From Chloroflexota bacterium (GTDB lineage: Bacteria; Chloroflexota; Anaerolineae; UBA7937; B3-Chlor), in the NCBI GenBank assembly GCA_030603665.1, contig JAUVXJ010000006.1, positions 1 to 64,000 of the forward strand: 64,000 bases of DNA, given 5' to 3'. Shown piece by piece: positions 26,350 through 34,574 of the stretch (the first letter of the stretch is position 1; every line of letters begins with the position of its first letter). The notes below the pieces were generated by a model, which saw only the letters and a program-made list of their open reading frames with translations, was not told the DNA's origin and did no database searches. Position numbers and translations under genes: made by a program.

Positions 26350-26679
26350 ATGAAGCTGGTCATCAGCATCGTGCAAAGAGAAGACGCCGACACCCTATTG
26401 AAGTCGCTGACAGATGCCGGCCACAAGGCCACGCTGGTCAGTACCACTGGAGGGTTTCTGCGGGAAGGGAATGCCACCCTCTTCGTGGGCGCAGAGAACG
26501 ATCGAGTAGAGGAGATACTGGACTTAGTCAGAGAGAACTGTCACAAGCGGACAAGGTATCTCAGCCCCATCGTGCCCGTGACCGAACCATCTGAGTTCTA
26601 TATTCCGGAGCCGGTGGAGATAGAGGTCGGAGGAGCGACTGTCTTCGTCGTCGACGTGCCAAGACACGAGAGGTTCTAG
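26350..26679 (+). CDS. darA: Cyclic di-AMP receptor, PII-like DarA/PstA family (DUF970)
   Basis: A 109-aa trimeric PII-like signalling protein. MKLVISIVQREDADTLLKSL, LVSTTGGFLREGNATLFVG and the C-terminal EVGGATVFVVDVPRHERF match DarA closely; the TTGGFL loop and the second glycine-rich loop form the c-di-AMP site between subunits. It starts one base after the preceding stop. Adjacency to tmk is conserved in Firmicutes. The output partner is unknown in general. Confidence 0.92.
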   Translation: MKLVISIVQREDADTLLKSLTDAGHKATLVSTTGGFLREGNATLFVGAENDRVEEILDLVRENCHKRTRYLSPIVPVTEPSEFYIPEPVEIEVGGATVFVVDVPRHERF

Positions 26680-26719
26680 ACGTTGTACCCGTACCCAGGC
26701 TTTGCTTGCGGGGGTTGGC

Positions 26720-27100
26720 CTACAAGTCGTAGTCGTCGCTGTCCGGGCCCTCCAGGCCGTCCATGGAGCGCTCTACGTCGTCAGGGCTTTCGCCCGCTTC
26801 GAGCCGCCCCACCATCTCATCGAACTCAGGTCCCATGTCCTCGCCCGTCTCTTCGCTCATCTTTCTCATCCAACGAGCGACGCTTCCGGGGTCGCTCTCG
26901 TCCAGGTCCGCCAGTGAGCTAGGATCCGCTAGACTGTCCAGTCGGCTTTCCTCGGATCTCAAGACAGATACCCGGGAGATGAGCCTGGTGAGGTTTTCGC
27001 TCTGACACCGGGGGCAACAAGGCGTGCTGGTGTCGGAGAAACTGCGCAGCAAGGTCAAGCGGCGCCTACATACGTTGCAGCGATACTCATAAAGAGGCAT
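26720..27100 (-). CDS. FmdB-type zinc-ribbon protein
   Basis: A 126-aa protein. The N-terminal zinc ribbon MPLYEYRCNVCRRRLTLL ... CCPRCQSENLTRLIS shows the CxxC...CxxC pattern of the FmdB/CxxC_CxxC_SSSS family. The rest is acidic and probably disordered (ending DSDDYDL). It is usually annotated as a regulatory protein, with function unproven. It is convergent with darA and has its own promoter at 27120-27148. Confidence 0.88.
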   Translation of the reverse strand: MPLYEYRCNVCRRRLTLLRSFSDTSTPCCPRCQSENLTRLISRVSVLRSEESRLDSLADPSSLADLDESDPGSVARWMRKMSEETGEDMGPEFDEMVGRLEAGESPDDVERSMDGLEGPDSDDYDL

Positions 27101-27119
27101 ACTGGACTCCCTTTGAGCA

Positions 27120-27148
27120 ATTATAGCCTAGACTCTCAAGCGATTCAA
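27120..27148 (-). promoter_or_regulatory. Sigma70 promoter for the FmdB-type gene
   Basis: On the minus strand: TTGAAT (27148-27143), a 17-bp spacer and TATAAT (27125-27120). The transcript would begin about 27113, a very short leader with AAAGGGAG before the start codon at 27100. Confidence 0.7.
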
Positions 27149-27243
27149 ATGCACGGCGACTAGACTTCAGCTACCGGACAGGCCCCAAGGCGCCCCACCC
27201 TGCCTGTCGGTCGCCATCGCTGTGTCGTCTTGCGAGAAGGAGA

Positions 27244-27516
27244 ATGACTATCATGGACCCTGTACATGTCGGTTTCGGGGGCATCGTCGCTGCCAATCGC
27301 ATCCTGGCCATTCTCGACCCCAACTCGCAGCCTGTGAGGCGCATGGTGCGCCAAGCGAAGAAGGAGGGGATGGCCATCGACATGACATATGGACGTAAGA
27401 CCAGGACGGTGATCATCCTCGACACGGGCCACTTAATCACAGCGGCCATCCAGCCAGAGACCATAGTTAGCAGGTTGCGACAGCCTCTGAAGGAAGCCCA
27501 AGGGGCACGAGAGTAG
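27244..27516 (+). CDS. remA: RemA/DUF370 family DNA-binding regulator
   Basis: A 90-aa protein. VHVGFGGIVAANRILAILDPNSQPVRRMV, read in parts, follows the known B. subtilis RemA opening, with GMAIDMTYGRKTRTVIILDTGHLITAAIQPETI also conserved. RemA forms ring-like oligomers on DNA and activates matrix and osmoprotection genes in Bacillus. The start at 27244 matches RemA length; ATG 27253 has better spacing from AAGGAG and is an alternative. Targets here are unknown. Confidence 0.92.
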   Translation: MTIMDPVHVGFGGIVAANRILAILDPNSQPVRRMVRQAKKEGMAIDMTYGRKTRTVIILDTGHLITAAIQPETIVSRLRQPLKEAQGARE

Positions 27517-27600
27517 GAGTCACTCGATCAGAACCGACAGTCGACAGTTGGCCGGAGAACGAGGCTCACCTCCAATCTCAAGGCTGTTATCTGTCGTCGC

Positions 27601-27622
27601 GGGCAACGGCATGCCGTTGTTC
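27601..27622. repeat. Palindrome with CGGCATGCCG core (REP-like)
   Basis: CAACGGCATGCCGTTG (27604-27619) is a perfect 16-bp palindrome, extendable by G-U pairs. It shares the core CGGCATGCCG with the 28-bp palindrome at 951-978. It lies in the 208-base gap between remA and the MEMO gene, where no other feature is seen. Confidence 0.5.
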
Positions 27623-27724
27623 GGCGCCGCTCCTGACCGCGAGGTCAGCCACCAGTGGATCAGGCGACACCTAAGCGCGGCTGGCGTGCCACACCACCTT
27701 CTGCGCGCCGGCTAGGAGGTAATC

Positions 27725-28567
27725 ATGAACGACGTCGACCCCAGAGAGATCAGGAAATCAGCGGTCGCGGGTACATGGTACCCTGGCTCAGCCTCTGCTC
27801 TCGCCGACACCATCGACGGATTCATGGCCGCAGTGGATATGGGCCCGGTGAGAGGTGAGTTGATGGGGCTCGTTTCCCCCCACGCCGGATACTCATACTC
27901 CGGAGGCGTGGCTGCCTACGCCTACAAGCAACTGGAGTCCAGGACGTTCCCCACGGTGGCCGTTGTCAGCCCAGTGCATCAGGACTACGGAGGGAGCTAC
28001 CTGGCGACGAGCAAACGGTACTACGAGACCCCCTTCGGTCTCATACAGGTTGACACAGAAGTGCTCAGCCAGGTGGACAAGGAAGTGGGGCTCAGGTTCC
28101 TCGATCAGGACGGGGAACATTCTCTGGAGATCCAGTTGCCTTTCCTTCAGCATGTGCTGGGAGAGTTCACGCTAGTTCCGGTGATGATGGGCGACCAGTC
28201 CCTGAGGGCCTGCCAGCAGTTGAGCGCGGCCCTCGTCAAGGTATTGGCAGACAAGGAGGCGCTCCTCGTAGCCAGTTCGGACCTGGCACACTTGCATGAC
28301 TACCAGCAAGTCCTGGAGCACGACCGCATCGTCCAGAAGTTGGTGACCGACTTGGATCCGGAGGGCCTGTCGCGGAGCCTGGCGAAGAATGAGGCTCAGG
28401 CCTGCGGAGGCGGCCCCATTGTGACCGTTATGCTCGCCAACAGGGAACGAGGAGCTGACACGGCCGAGGTGCTGAAGTACATGAACTCTGGCGACGTTAC
28501 GGGGATCAGAACGTCAGGGCAGTACACCGTGGGCTACATGGCGGCAGCAACCTACAAAGCCGCTTGA
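27725..28567 (+). CDS. amrB: MEMO1 family / AmmeMemoRadiSam system protein B
   Basis: A 280-aa protein of the MEMO1 family, related to class III extradiol dioxygenases. IRKSAVAGTWYPGSASALA at the N-terminus, SPHAGYSYSGGVAAYAY, GEHSLEIQLPFLQ and VASSDLAHLHDY supply the His and Asp ligands expected at the metal pocket. In many bacteria it is encoded with an AMMECR1 protein and a radical-SAM enzyme; neither is adjacent here. The reaction is unknown. Confidence 0.92.
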   Translation: MNDVDPREIRKSAVAGTWYPGSASALADTIDGFMAAVDMGPVRGELMGLVSPHAGYSYSGGVAAYAYKQLESRTFPTVAVVSPVHQDYGGSYLATSKRYYETPFGLIQVDTEVLSQVDKEVGLRFLDQDGEHSLEIQLPFLQHVLGEFTLVPVMMGDQSLRACQQLSAALVKVLADKEALLVASSDLAHLHDYQQVLEHDRIVQKLVTDLDPEGLSRSLAKNEAQACGGGPIVTVMLANRERGADTAEVLKYMNSGDVTGIRTSGQYTVGYMAAATYKAA

Positions 28568-28593
28568 TCGCGCTTCGTGGCGGGAACCGCCTT

Positions 28594-29751
28594 TCACACC
28601 GTGGGGGCGATGGTGTGGATGGCAAACTCCCGGTGGCCCAGAACCTCCGCTCGGGTCAACTTGCCCGAGGCCACCTCCATAATCTCCTCGACTAGCCGTT
28701 CGCCCATGCTCTGGAGAGTCTCCCCACCGTCCAGTATAGTCCCGCCGTTGACGTCCATGTTGTCCCTCCAGCGTTGGTACAGGGGACTGTTGGATGAGAC
28801 CTTGATCACAGGGGCGATGGGCGAGCCAACCGGTGTTCCAATCCCGGTGGTGAATACGACCACCTGGGCGCCAGCGGCGACCATGCCCGTGACACCGACC
28901 ACGTCGTGGGCCGGTCCGTCCATGATCACCAGACCCTTCTTCGACGGCTTCTCCGCGTACTCCACGACCTCCACGATGGGTGTGGTGCCGCCCTTGCGGA
29001 TGGCGCCCAGCGACTTCTCCGCCAAGGTAGTCAGACCGGCCTCGATGTTCCCCGGGCCCGGCTCCGCTTCACGGATGTCCAACCCCATAGCCTTGATCTT
29101 GCTGTCGGTCCTCGAGGTTATCTCCCAGATGCGCCTTCGCACCTCCTCGTCCGCAGCCCTCTTGGCGAGAACGTGTTCTGCTCCCAGCATCTCGGGCGTC
29201 TCGGTGAAGATGGCGCTTCCCCCATCCTTGATCAGAATATCGCAGGCCACGCCCATAGCCGGGTTGGCGGTGAGACCCGACAGGGTATCCGATCCGCCGC
29301 ACTTCGCCGCCACCATCAACTCGGAGGCATCGACCTGGTCCCGCTGCGCACCTTTGGCTTCCTCCAGCAGTTTCTGGGCCAGTTCAGTTCCCTCTTCGAT
29401 GGCCTCGCCTGTGCCCTGCATGGCCTGGGTGGCGATGGTCTCTACCCTCTGCCCGGCTTCGCGCAACTTCTCTCCCAGCAGGTCAGCGGTCAGCATCTCA
29501 CAGCCAAGTCCCACCAGCAGCACGCCGGCGACGTTGGGGTTGGCACAGGTGCCGACCATGGTCCGTATCATGTGATCCCTCTCGTCACCCAGGTGACCGC
29601 AGCCATGCTGGTGGCCGAGATAGATGGTGCCCGGCACCTCCCTGCTGATCATTTCCGCCACACCAGCCGCACAGATCACGGTTGGGAATACCAGGACATG
29701 GTTCCGCACACCGACGCGCCCACTGTTTCTGCGATACCCGAGGAACTTCAC
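28594..29751 (-). CDS. UxaA-family lyase, large subunit
   Basis: A 385-aa catalytic subunit of the altronate dehydratase / sulfolactate sulfo-lyase (SuyB) family, which eliminates water or sulfite from 2-hydroxy acids. Seen: YRRNSGRVGVRNHVLVFPTV, YLGHQHGCGHLG, VAAKCGGSDTLSGLTANPA and MDGPAHDVVGVTGMVAAGA. The Cys and His blocks are those thought to bind iron. The GTG start overlaps the stop of the small-subunit gene by four bases. The substrate is unknown; context suggests an amino-acid-derived hydroxy acid. Confidence 0.88.
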   Translation of the reverse strand: MKFLGYRRNSGRVGVRNHVLVFPTVICAAGVAEMISREVPGTIYLGHQHGCGHLGDERDHMIRTMVGTCANPNVAGVLLVGLGCEMLTADLLGEKLREAGQRVETIATQAMQGTGEAIEEGTELAQKLLEEAKGAQRDQVDASELMVAAKCGGSDTLSGLTANPAMGVACDILIKDGGSAIFTETPEMLGAEHVLAKRAADEEVRRRIWEITSRTDSKIKAMGLDIREAEPGPGNIEAGLTTLAEKSLGAIRKGGTTPIVEVVEYAEKPSKKGLVIMDGPAHDVVGVTGMVAAGAQVVVFTTGIGTPVGSPIAPVIKVSSNSPLYQRWRDNMDVNGGTILDGGETLQSMGERLVEEIMEVASGKLTRAEVLGHREFAIHTIAPTV

Positions 29752-30038
29752 GTCCTGTCCCCCCTCCCCGTCTGCCCCTCCACGTTGTGGACGTGCGTAT
29801 GCCCGCCCTTGCCGATCCTCTGCGTCGCCAGCCCAATCACCTCACCGTACTTCACCACTGGTTGGCCCTTCTCCAGGTCTGTGAGGGCGATCTTGTGCCC
29901 GAAAGGGATGGGCTGTAACACGGTCACATCAAGGGCTCTGCCGCCGATATGCACCTGAAGTAACTCTCCTTCTTCAAGCGGCCGAAGTGCTGTCGCCACG
30001 TTGTCCTTCTCGTCTACCACGATTACGGCTTCTGACAT
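29748..30038 (-). CDS. UxaA-family lyase, small SAF-domain subunit
   Basis: A 96-aa SAF-domain protein equivalent to the N-terminal domain of altronate dehydratase or SuyA. PFGHKIALTDLEKGQPVVKYGEVIG and the final HTHVHNVEGQ motif are typical. It partners the large subunit immediately downstream, with a four-base overlap. It is the last-but-one gene of the minus-strand island, about 110 bases after the permease gene. Confidence 0.88.
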   Translation of the reverse strand: MSEAVIVVDEKDNVATALRPLEEGELLQVHIGGRALDVTVLQPIPFGHKIALTDLEKGQPVVKYGEVIGLATQRIGKGGHTHVHNVEGQTGRGDRT

Positions 30039-30150
30039 CGCAGATCATCTCCCTTAGCTCGTTACGTGCTGGGACGGGTCTTCCCTCCACCAGCCGATGC
30101 GCCCCCACGCAGCCGCAGAGTGGTTTGGCTTTACACCGAACTCGCAGCAG

Positions 30151-31074
30151 CTAGCCGCGTGTCCTCATCTTGGGATCGAGTGCGTCGCGCAGCCCGTCAC
30201 CCAGGAAGTTGATGCCCAAGACACTGATCACGATGGTCAGGGCGGGAATCATGACCAGCCACCAGGTTTCCCGGATGTAGACGCGCGCATCATTGAGGTC
30301 CCGTCCCCAACTGGGCAAAGGTGGCGGGACTCCCAGGCCCAGGAAACTCAAGGTGGCTTCTGAGATGATGGCCGAGGAGAAACCGATGGTGGCCTGAACC
30401 ACAACGACGCCTATCATGTTGGGCAGGATATGGCGCATCAGGAGCTTGGCCGTGCCAACTCCATAGCTCTCCGCCGCCATGACGAACACTTCCTCCCTCA
30501 GCGAGAGGGTGCTTCCCCTCACCAAGCGGGCAAACACAGGCACGTAGATCATCCCCAGGGCGAAAATCAGCGTGCCCTGCCCTCCCCCCATGCTGGCGCT
30601 GATGGCTATGGCGAGAAGGATTGGAGGGAAGCTGAGCAGGGCATCCACCAGTCTCATCAGAACGGTGCCCAAGGTTCCGCCGAAGTAGCCCGCCACCAGC
30701 CCAGCCGGCACGCCCACTAGACCAGCCCAGCCCACGGAAGCAAGCCCAATGAACAACGATACTCGGGCGCCGAAGAGGATTCGGCTGAGAATGTCCCGAC
30801 CGAAGGAATCCGTTCCCAAGAGATGATCGACCGATGGAGGGTCCAGAGCCCTGGCAAGATCCATGTCTATCGGATCGTAGGGCGCGATGAGGGGGGCGAA
30901 GATAGCACTGAGGATCAAAACGATGAGAATGGCGCCTCCTACCATCGCCGCCTTGTTTCGTCTTAGTCTTCTTATGGCCAGCGTGCGCTGACGATGCACC
31001 AGTATTCCCTGGCCCTCTTTTCCTTCACGAGGGTCACGCGCTGTCTCCGTCGCCATCTCTTCGCCCTCAGTCAT
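30151..31074 (-). CDS. Peptide-type ABC importer permease (DppC-like), set 1
   Basis: A 307-aa inner-membrane permease with six hydrophobic segments. An N-terminal OppC-type segment (RTLAIRRLRRNKAAMVGGAILI) is followed by LLGTDSFGRDILSRILFGARVSL and the EAA loop for ATPase docking (VMAAESYGVGTAKLLMRHILPNM). The C-terminal SFLGLGVPPPLPSWG is typical of DppC. Start 31074 overlaps the DppB-like stop by a few bases; ATG 31095 is also in frame. It pairs with the next gene upstream. Confidence 0.92.
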   Translation of the reverse strand: MTEGEEMATETARDPREGKEGQGILVHRQRTLAIRRLRRNKAAMVGGAILIVLILSAIFAPLIAPYDPIDMDLARALDPPSVDHLLGTDSFGRDILSRILFGARVSLFIGLASVGWAGLVGVPAGLVAGYFGGTLGTVLMRLVDALLSFPPILLAIAISASMGGGQGTLIFALGMIYVPVFARLVRGSTLSLREEVFVMAAESYGVGTAKLLMRHILPNMIGVVVVQATIGFSSAIISEATLSFLGLGVPPPLPSWGRDLNDARVYIRETWWLVMIPALTIVISVLGINFLGDGLRDALDPKMRTRG

Positions 31075-32011
31075 ACCGAATCCGCGGGTCAACATATGAA
31101 TACAGAATATCGGTGGTGAGATTCACAAAAATGAACACCATGGCCACACACAGAGATATCCCCTGGATCACCGGGAAGTCCCTACCCAGCACCGCTTGCA
31201 TCAGGTAGCCGCCAATCCCGGGGAGGCTGAAGATCTGTTCGATGACCACCGAGCCTCCCAGCATATATGCGAAGTTGATGCCTAGAACCGTTAGAGTGGG
31301 TATGAAAGCGTTCTTCAGTGCGTGCCGCCAATAGATGCGGAAGTTACCGACCCCTTTGCCCCTGGCCGTTGTGATGTAGTCCTGGTGCAGCACCTCCACC
31401 ATACAGGATCGCAGCATTCTGGCTATGACCCCTGCGCCTCGCGCACCCAGGGCCAAGGCCGGAAGGATGAGGAACTTGAGCGCACCGACAGCATCCTTCG
31501 TCACCGAGGGTCCACCAGAGATGGGAAGCCACTCGAGCTGAACAGAGATCACCAGTATGAGAAACAGCGCTAGTATGAAGTTGGGAATGCTAATCCCCCC
31601 CAGTGCAACACCCATGGAGAGGTAGTCCACCCATGTATTCTGTCTGACGGCTGAGATAATGCCGATGGGGATGGCGATAGCCACTGCCCAGGTCATCGCG
31701 AGCGCGGCCAGCGCAAGGGTGTTGGGCAGCCGTGCCATGATCTCTCCGAGGACATCTTGCCTGTTGGCGACAGAGAACCCCAGATCGCCGCGCATGGCAT
31801 TACCCAGCCAGCTCAAGTACTGAACCGGGAGAGGCCGGTCCAGCCCCAGCGCGTGAGTGAGCGCAGCCTCTGCCTCGGGGTCAGAATAGTCCCCCAGCAT
31901 CAGCGGGACCGGGGACCCTGGAGCAAGATGCATGAGTGAGAATACGATGAGAGATGCGAAAAGCAGCAGGAGTGGCAGCTGAAGCAGCCGCCTAGCTATG
32001 TAGGAGAGCAT
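31067..32011 (-). CDS. Peptide-type ABC importer permease (DppB-like), set 1
   Basis: A 314-aa permease. MLSYIARRLLQLPLLLLFASLIVFSLMH is the standard DppB opening in two pieces; HALGLDRPLPVQYLSWLGNAMRGDLG and the EAA loop DYITTARGKGVGNFRIYWRHALKN follow, ending FVNLTTDILYSYVDPRIRYD. It has six predicted membrane helices. It forms the channel with the DppC-like protein. It lies downstream of the three GLUCM-like genes. No ATP-binding subunit is encoded in the window. Confidence 0.93.
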   Translation of the reverse strand: MLSYIARRLLQLPLLLLFASLIVFSLMHLAPGSPVPLMLGDYSDPEAEAALTHALGLDRPLPVQYLSWLGNAMRGDLGFSVANRQDVLGEIMARLPNTLALAALAMTWAVAIAIPIGIISAVRQNTWVDYLSMGVALGGISIPNFILALFLILVISVQLEWLPISGGPSVTKDAVGALKFLILPALALGARGAGVIARMLRSCMVEVLHQDYITTARGKGVGNFRIYWRHALKNAFIPTLTVLGINFAYMLGGSVVIEQIFSLPGIGGYLMQAVLGRDFPVIQGISLCVAMVFIFVNLTTDILYSYVDPRIRYD

Positions 32012-32121
32012 CTACTCTTTCCTCCATGCATGGTCGAAGACCCCATTCCCAGAGCCAGTCCGGATGGTCGTGGTGCCCCCACACCCCACCCGGACTCGGC
32101 CCTGCACCCGCCTGCGTTGGA

Positions 32122-33198
32122 TCAGCTACTGACCCTTCCTACGATCTCCCCGCCATCCCCGGGAAAATCGCCGAAACCGCAGCTTCGGAGACCATTGTGC
32201 ACAATCTCCTGCAGAATGGTCACAATCGCTTGCTGAACGGCTGGGCTCGTGCCATCCACCCAGGGAACGGCCGCGTGCATGCCTGCTGCCACGGCTCCCT
32301 CGAGCACCATGGCCTCGACCATCCTTCTCTCTGTATCCGCATCCTGTAGAATGAACGGGTCCTCCAACATGTAGGCCAGCACCGCCGCCACGCCGTAAGC
32401 ACCCCAGTTCGACACCGCAGCCGAAATCAACACGTCAGTGGCCGTGGCCGTCGCCTCACCGCCGCCACAACCGCACTGGCACGTCTTTCCGTAGGCCTGC
32501 TTGTAGATCTCGTTGGCTTCCTCTCGAATCAGGCCATACCCAATCTCATTGCCGCCGTCTCCAATCCCCACCGTGAACGCACCTCGCTTGTGGGCCTCGT
32601 CCACGATGTGATGCACGTGTGGCTGCGTATTTCCTGAGATCGCCTGTCCCGCCGCCGAGTGCCATACCCCCACTGGATTGGGCGCGTGCTTCTCAACACC
32701 TATGACTGCGGTGGGCTTGAACTCGTCCATGATCTCCAAGGCTTTCGCCTTGGCGCCCTTCTCACCCAACGGAAAAGGCACGCTCAAGGCCGTGCTCTTC
32801 CTCTTGTAGACCTCGACCGCCTCCTTATCCAGCACCGTTATGCCCGCGGCCACGCCAGAGGCGATAACCGGCCCCAGTTCCTTTTCGTTGCCCACGTACA
32901 CTGGCCTGGCCCCGAGACCGAAACTCAGGGCTCGGGCAAGGCTCGCTATCCCCGTGGGCCCATCTGTCTCACCCCACTCCAGCCACGGGGAAATGCCTGC
33001 ACCTGACAAGAGAATGACATAGTCATCCTTCTTCACATGCTCCATCAGCCCTTTTGCTGCCAGATAGGTCAGCGGTGCCCCCTGTTTCGCCCTGGCTGCC
33101 TCATAGAGGAGATGGGTTCGTCCCCTCCTGGGATAGTCGTGTTCCAGCATCTCAACGTTAACGATGCGATCTATGTACTCTCCGATAGTCTCTGGCAC
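32122..33198 (-). CDS. D-glutamate cyclase-like (DUF4392/GLUCM-like) paralogue 1
   Basis: A 358-aa protein, GTG start. The DUF4392/GLUCM signature is present: WLEWGETDGPTGIASLARAL, FKPTAVIGVEKHAPNPVG, TVGIGDGGNEIGYG and VSNWGAYGVAAVLAYML. The mammalian homologue DGLUCY converts D-glutamate to 5-oxo-D-proline. A TCQCGCGGGE cysteine cluster precedes the VSNW block. It is very similar to paralogues 2 and 3, but the last 34 residues (LQEIVHNGLRSCGFGDF...) diverge from theirs. It is the third of three tandem copies in transcription order, just before the set-1 permeases. Whether the substrate is D-glutamate is not known. Confidence 0.8.
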   Translation of the reverse strand: MPETIGEYIDRIVNVEMLEHDYPRRGRTHLLYEAARAKQGAPLTYLAAKGLMEHVKKDDYVILLSGAGISPWLEWGETDGPTGIASLARALSFGLGARPVYVGNEKELGPVIASGVAAGITVLDKEAVEVYKRKSTALSVPFPLGEKGAKAKALEIMDEFKPTAVIGVEKHAPNPVGVWHSAAGQAISGNTQPHVHHIVDEAHKRGAFTVGIGDGGNEIGYGLIREEANEIYKQAYGKTCQCGCGGGEATATATDVLISAAVSNWGAYGVAAVLAYMLEDPFILQDADTERRMVEAMVLEGAVAAGMHAAVPWVDGTSPAVQQAIVTILQEIVHNGLRSCGFGDFPGDGGEIVGRVSS

Positions 33199-33350
33199 TG
33201 TGCCTCCTCTTTCCCTGAGTCACGATTGCGCTTCAGAACCACTGAGTGAATCATTCTACACGTACGCCGGTCATCTTGGCAATGGCCATCCTCCTTCTGG
33301 CGACGACACACCGCCGACCTCTTGGCTCCTCCGGTCTGCGAGGACCTTTC

Positions 33351-34427
33351 TTAGGCCTCTTTCTTGCTTGCGGCGTAGTCAGAAAATGCCTCATGCATCT
33401 TCGTAGGCTTGCGCCTCAGAGCGTTGGCCACCACCCCGTGCATCATGGTGATCACCGCCTGCTGTACGGGCAGGCTCGTGCCGTCCACCTCAGGGATGCT
33501 CAACGCACTCATGGCCTCGACGGCCCCGGCCTGGGCCATGACCTCGACCATCCGTCTCTCGGTGTCCGCGTCTTGTAGTATGGAGGGATCCTCCAGCATA
33601 TAGGCCAGCATGGCCGATATGCCATAGGCCCCCCAGTTGGACACAGATGCGGAGACCAAGACATCAGTCGCGCATGCCGTCGCTTCACCTCCGCCGCAGC
33701 CGCATTGACAGGTCACGCCGTACGCGCGCTTGAAGATCTCGTTGGCCTCCTCCCCGATCACACCATACCCGATCTCGTTGCCACCGTCTCCAATGCCTAC
33801 GCTGAAAACGCCTCGCTTCTTGCCTTCCTCCACGATGTGGTGCACGTGCGGTTGCCACTCTGGATCGCCTGCCTGCCCATCGGCGCTGTGCCACACGCCG
33901 ACAGGGTTGGGGGCGTGCTTCTCCACACCCAGGATCGCCGTGGGCTTGAACTCATCGAGGATCTCCAGTGCTTTAGCCTTGGCACCTTTGTCGCCCAGAG
34001 GGAAGGGTATGCTCAGCGCAGTGTTCTTCCTCTTATAGACCTCGACGGCTTCCTTGTCCAACACCGTGATTCCCGCAGCCACACCGGCCGCGATCACTGG
34101 TCCCAGCTCCTTCTCGTTGCCCACATACACAGGCCGGGCACCCAGGCCGAAGCTCAGGGCGCGGGCGAGACTCGCTATCCCGGTGGGGCCATCGGTCTCC
34201 CCCCATTCCAACCACGGCGAGACGCCAGCGCCAGACAGCAGGATTACGTAGTCGTCCTTCTTCACGTTTTCTGCCAATCCCATCGCAGCGAGGTAGGTCA
34301 GCGGTGCTCCCTGCTTGGCCCTTGCCGCCTCATACAGAAGGTGGGTCCTGTTGCGCCTGGTCTGTGTGTCATCCAGCATCTCCACGTTGGCGATCTTGTC
34401 TATGTACTCCCCGACTATCTCTGGCAC
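33351..34427 (-). CDS. D-glutamate cyclase-like (DUF4392/GLUCM-like) paralogue 2
   Basis: A 358-aa protein, GTG start after GAGAGG. It shares long identical blocks with paralogue 1 (PWLEWGETDGPTGIASLARA, ARPVYVGNEKELGPVIAAG, IGDGGNEIGYG, SVSNWGAYGISAMLAYM) and the CQCGCGGGEATACATD cluster. The C-terminus ends in MHEAFSDYAASKKEA, resembling paralogue 3. The gap to paralogue 1 is 152 bases and to paralogue 3 is 147 bases, without obvious genes, so the three behave as one tandem array within the transporter operon. Confidence 0.8.
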   Translation of the reverse strand: MPEIVGEYIDKIANVEMLDDTQTRRNRTHLLYEAARAKQGAPLTYLAAMGLAENVKKDDYVILLSGAGVSPWLEWGETDGPTGIASLARALSFGLGARPVYVGNEKELGPVIAAGVAAGITVLDKEAVEVYKRKNTALSIPFPLGDKGAKAKALEILDEFKPTAILGVEKHAPNPVGVWHSADGQAGDPEWQPHVHHIVEEGKKRGVFSVGIGDGGNEIGYGVIGEEANEIFKRAYGVTCQCGCGGGEATACATDVLVSASVSNWGAYGISAMLAYMLEDPSILQDADTERRMVEVMAQAGAVEAMSALSIPEVDGTSLPVQQAVITMMHGVVANALRRKPTKMHEAFSDYAASKKEA

Positions 34428-34574
34428 TGCGTCACCTCTCTTTTTGTGTCACACCCATGTATTAGAAACACACATAGAACCTTCGTACGAATAGATGGGT
34501 CGTGGAGGTGAAGCACGCTCCATCCCACGACGACACCCTATCGGTCTCGGCCCCCCTCTCAGTCGGGGAACGAT

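Noticed and set aside
28577..29958. Two long plus-strand frames (332 and 350 codons)
   Set aside because: They are antisense to the two UxaA-family genes, are Ser/Thr- or His-rich without domain motifs, and overlap each other.
33705..34511. A 268-codon plus-strand frame
   Set aside because: Antisense shadow of the second cyclase-like gene, and similar shadows appear opposite its paralogues.
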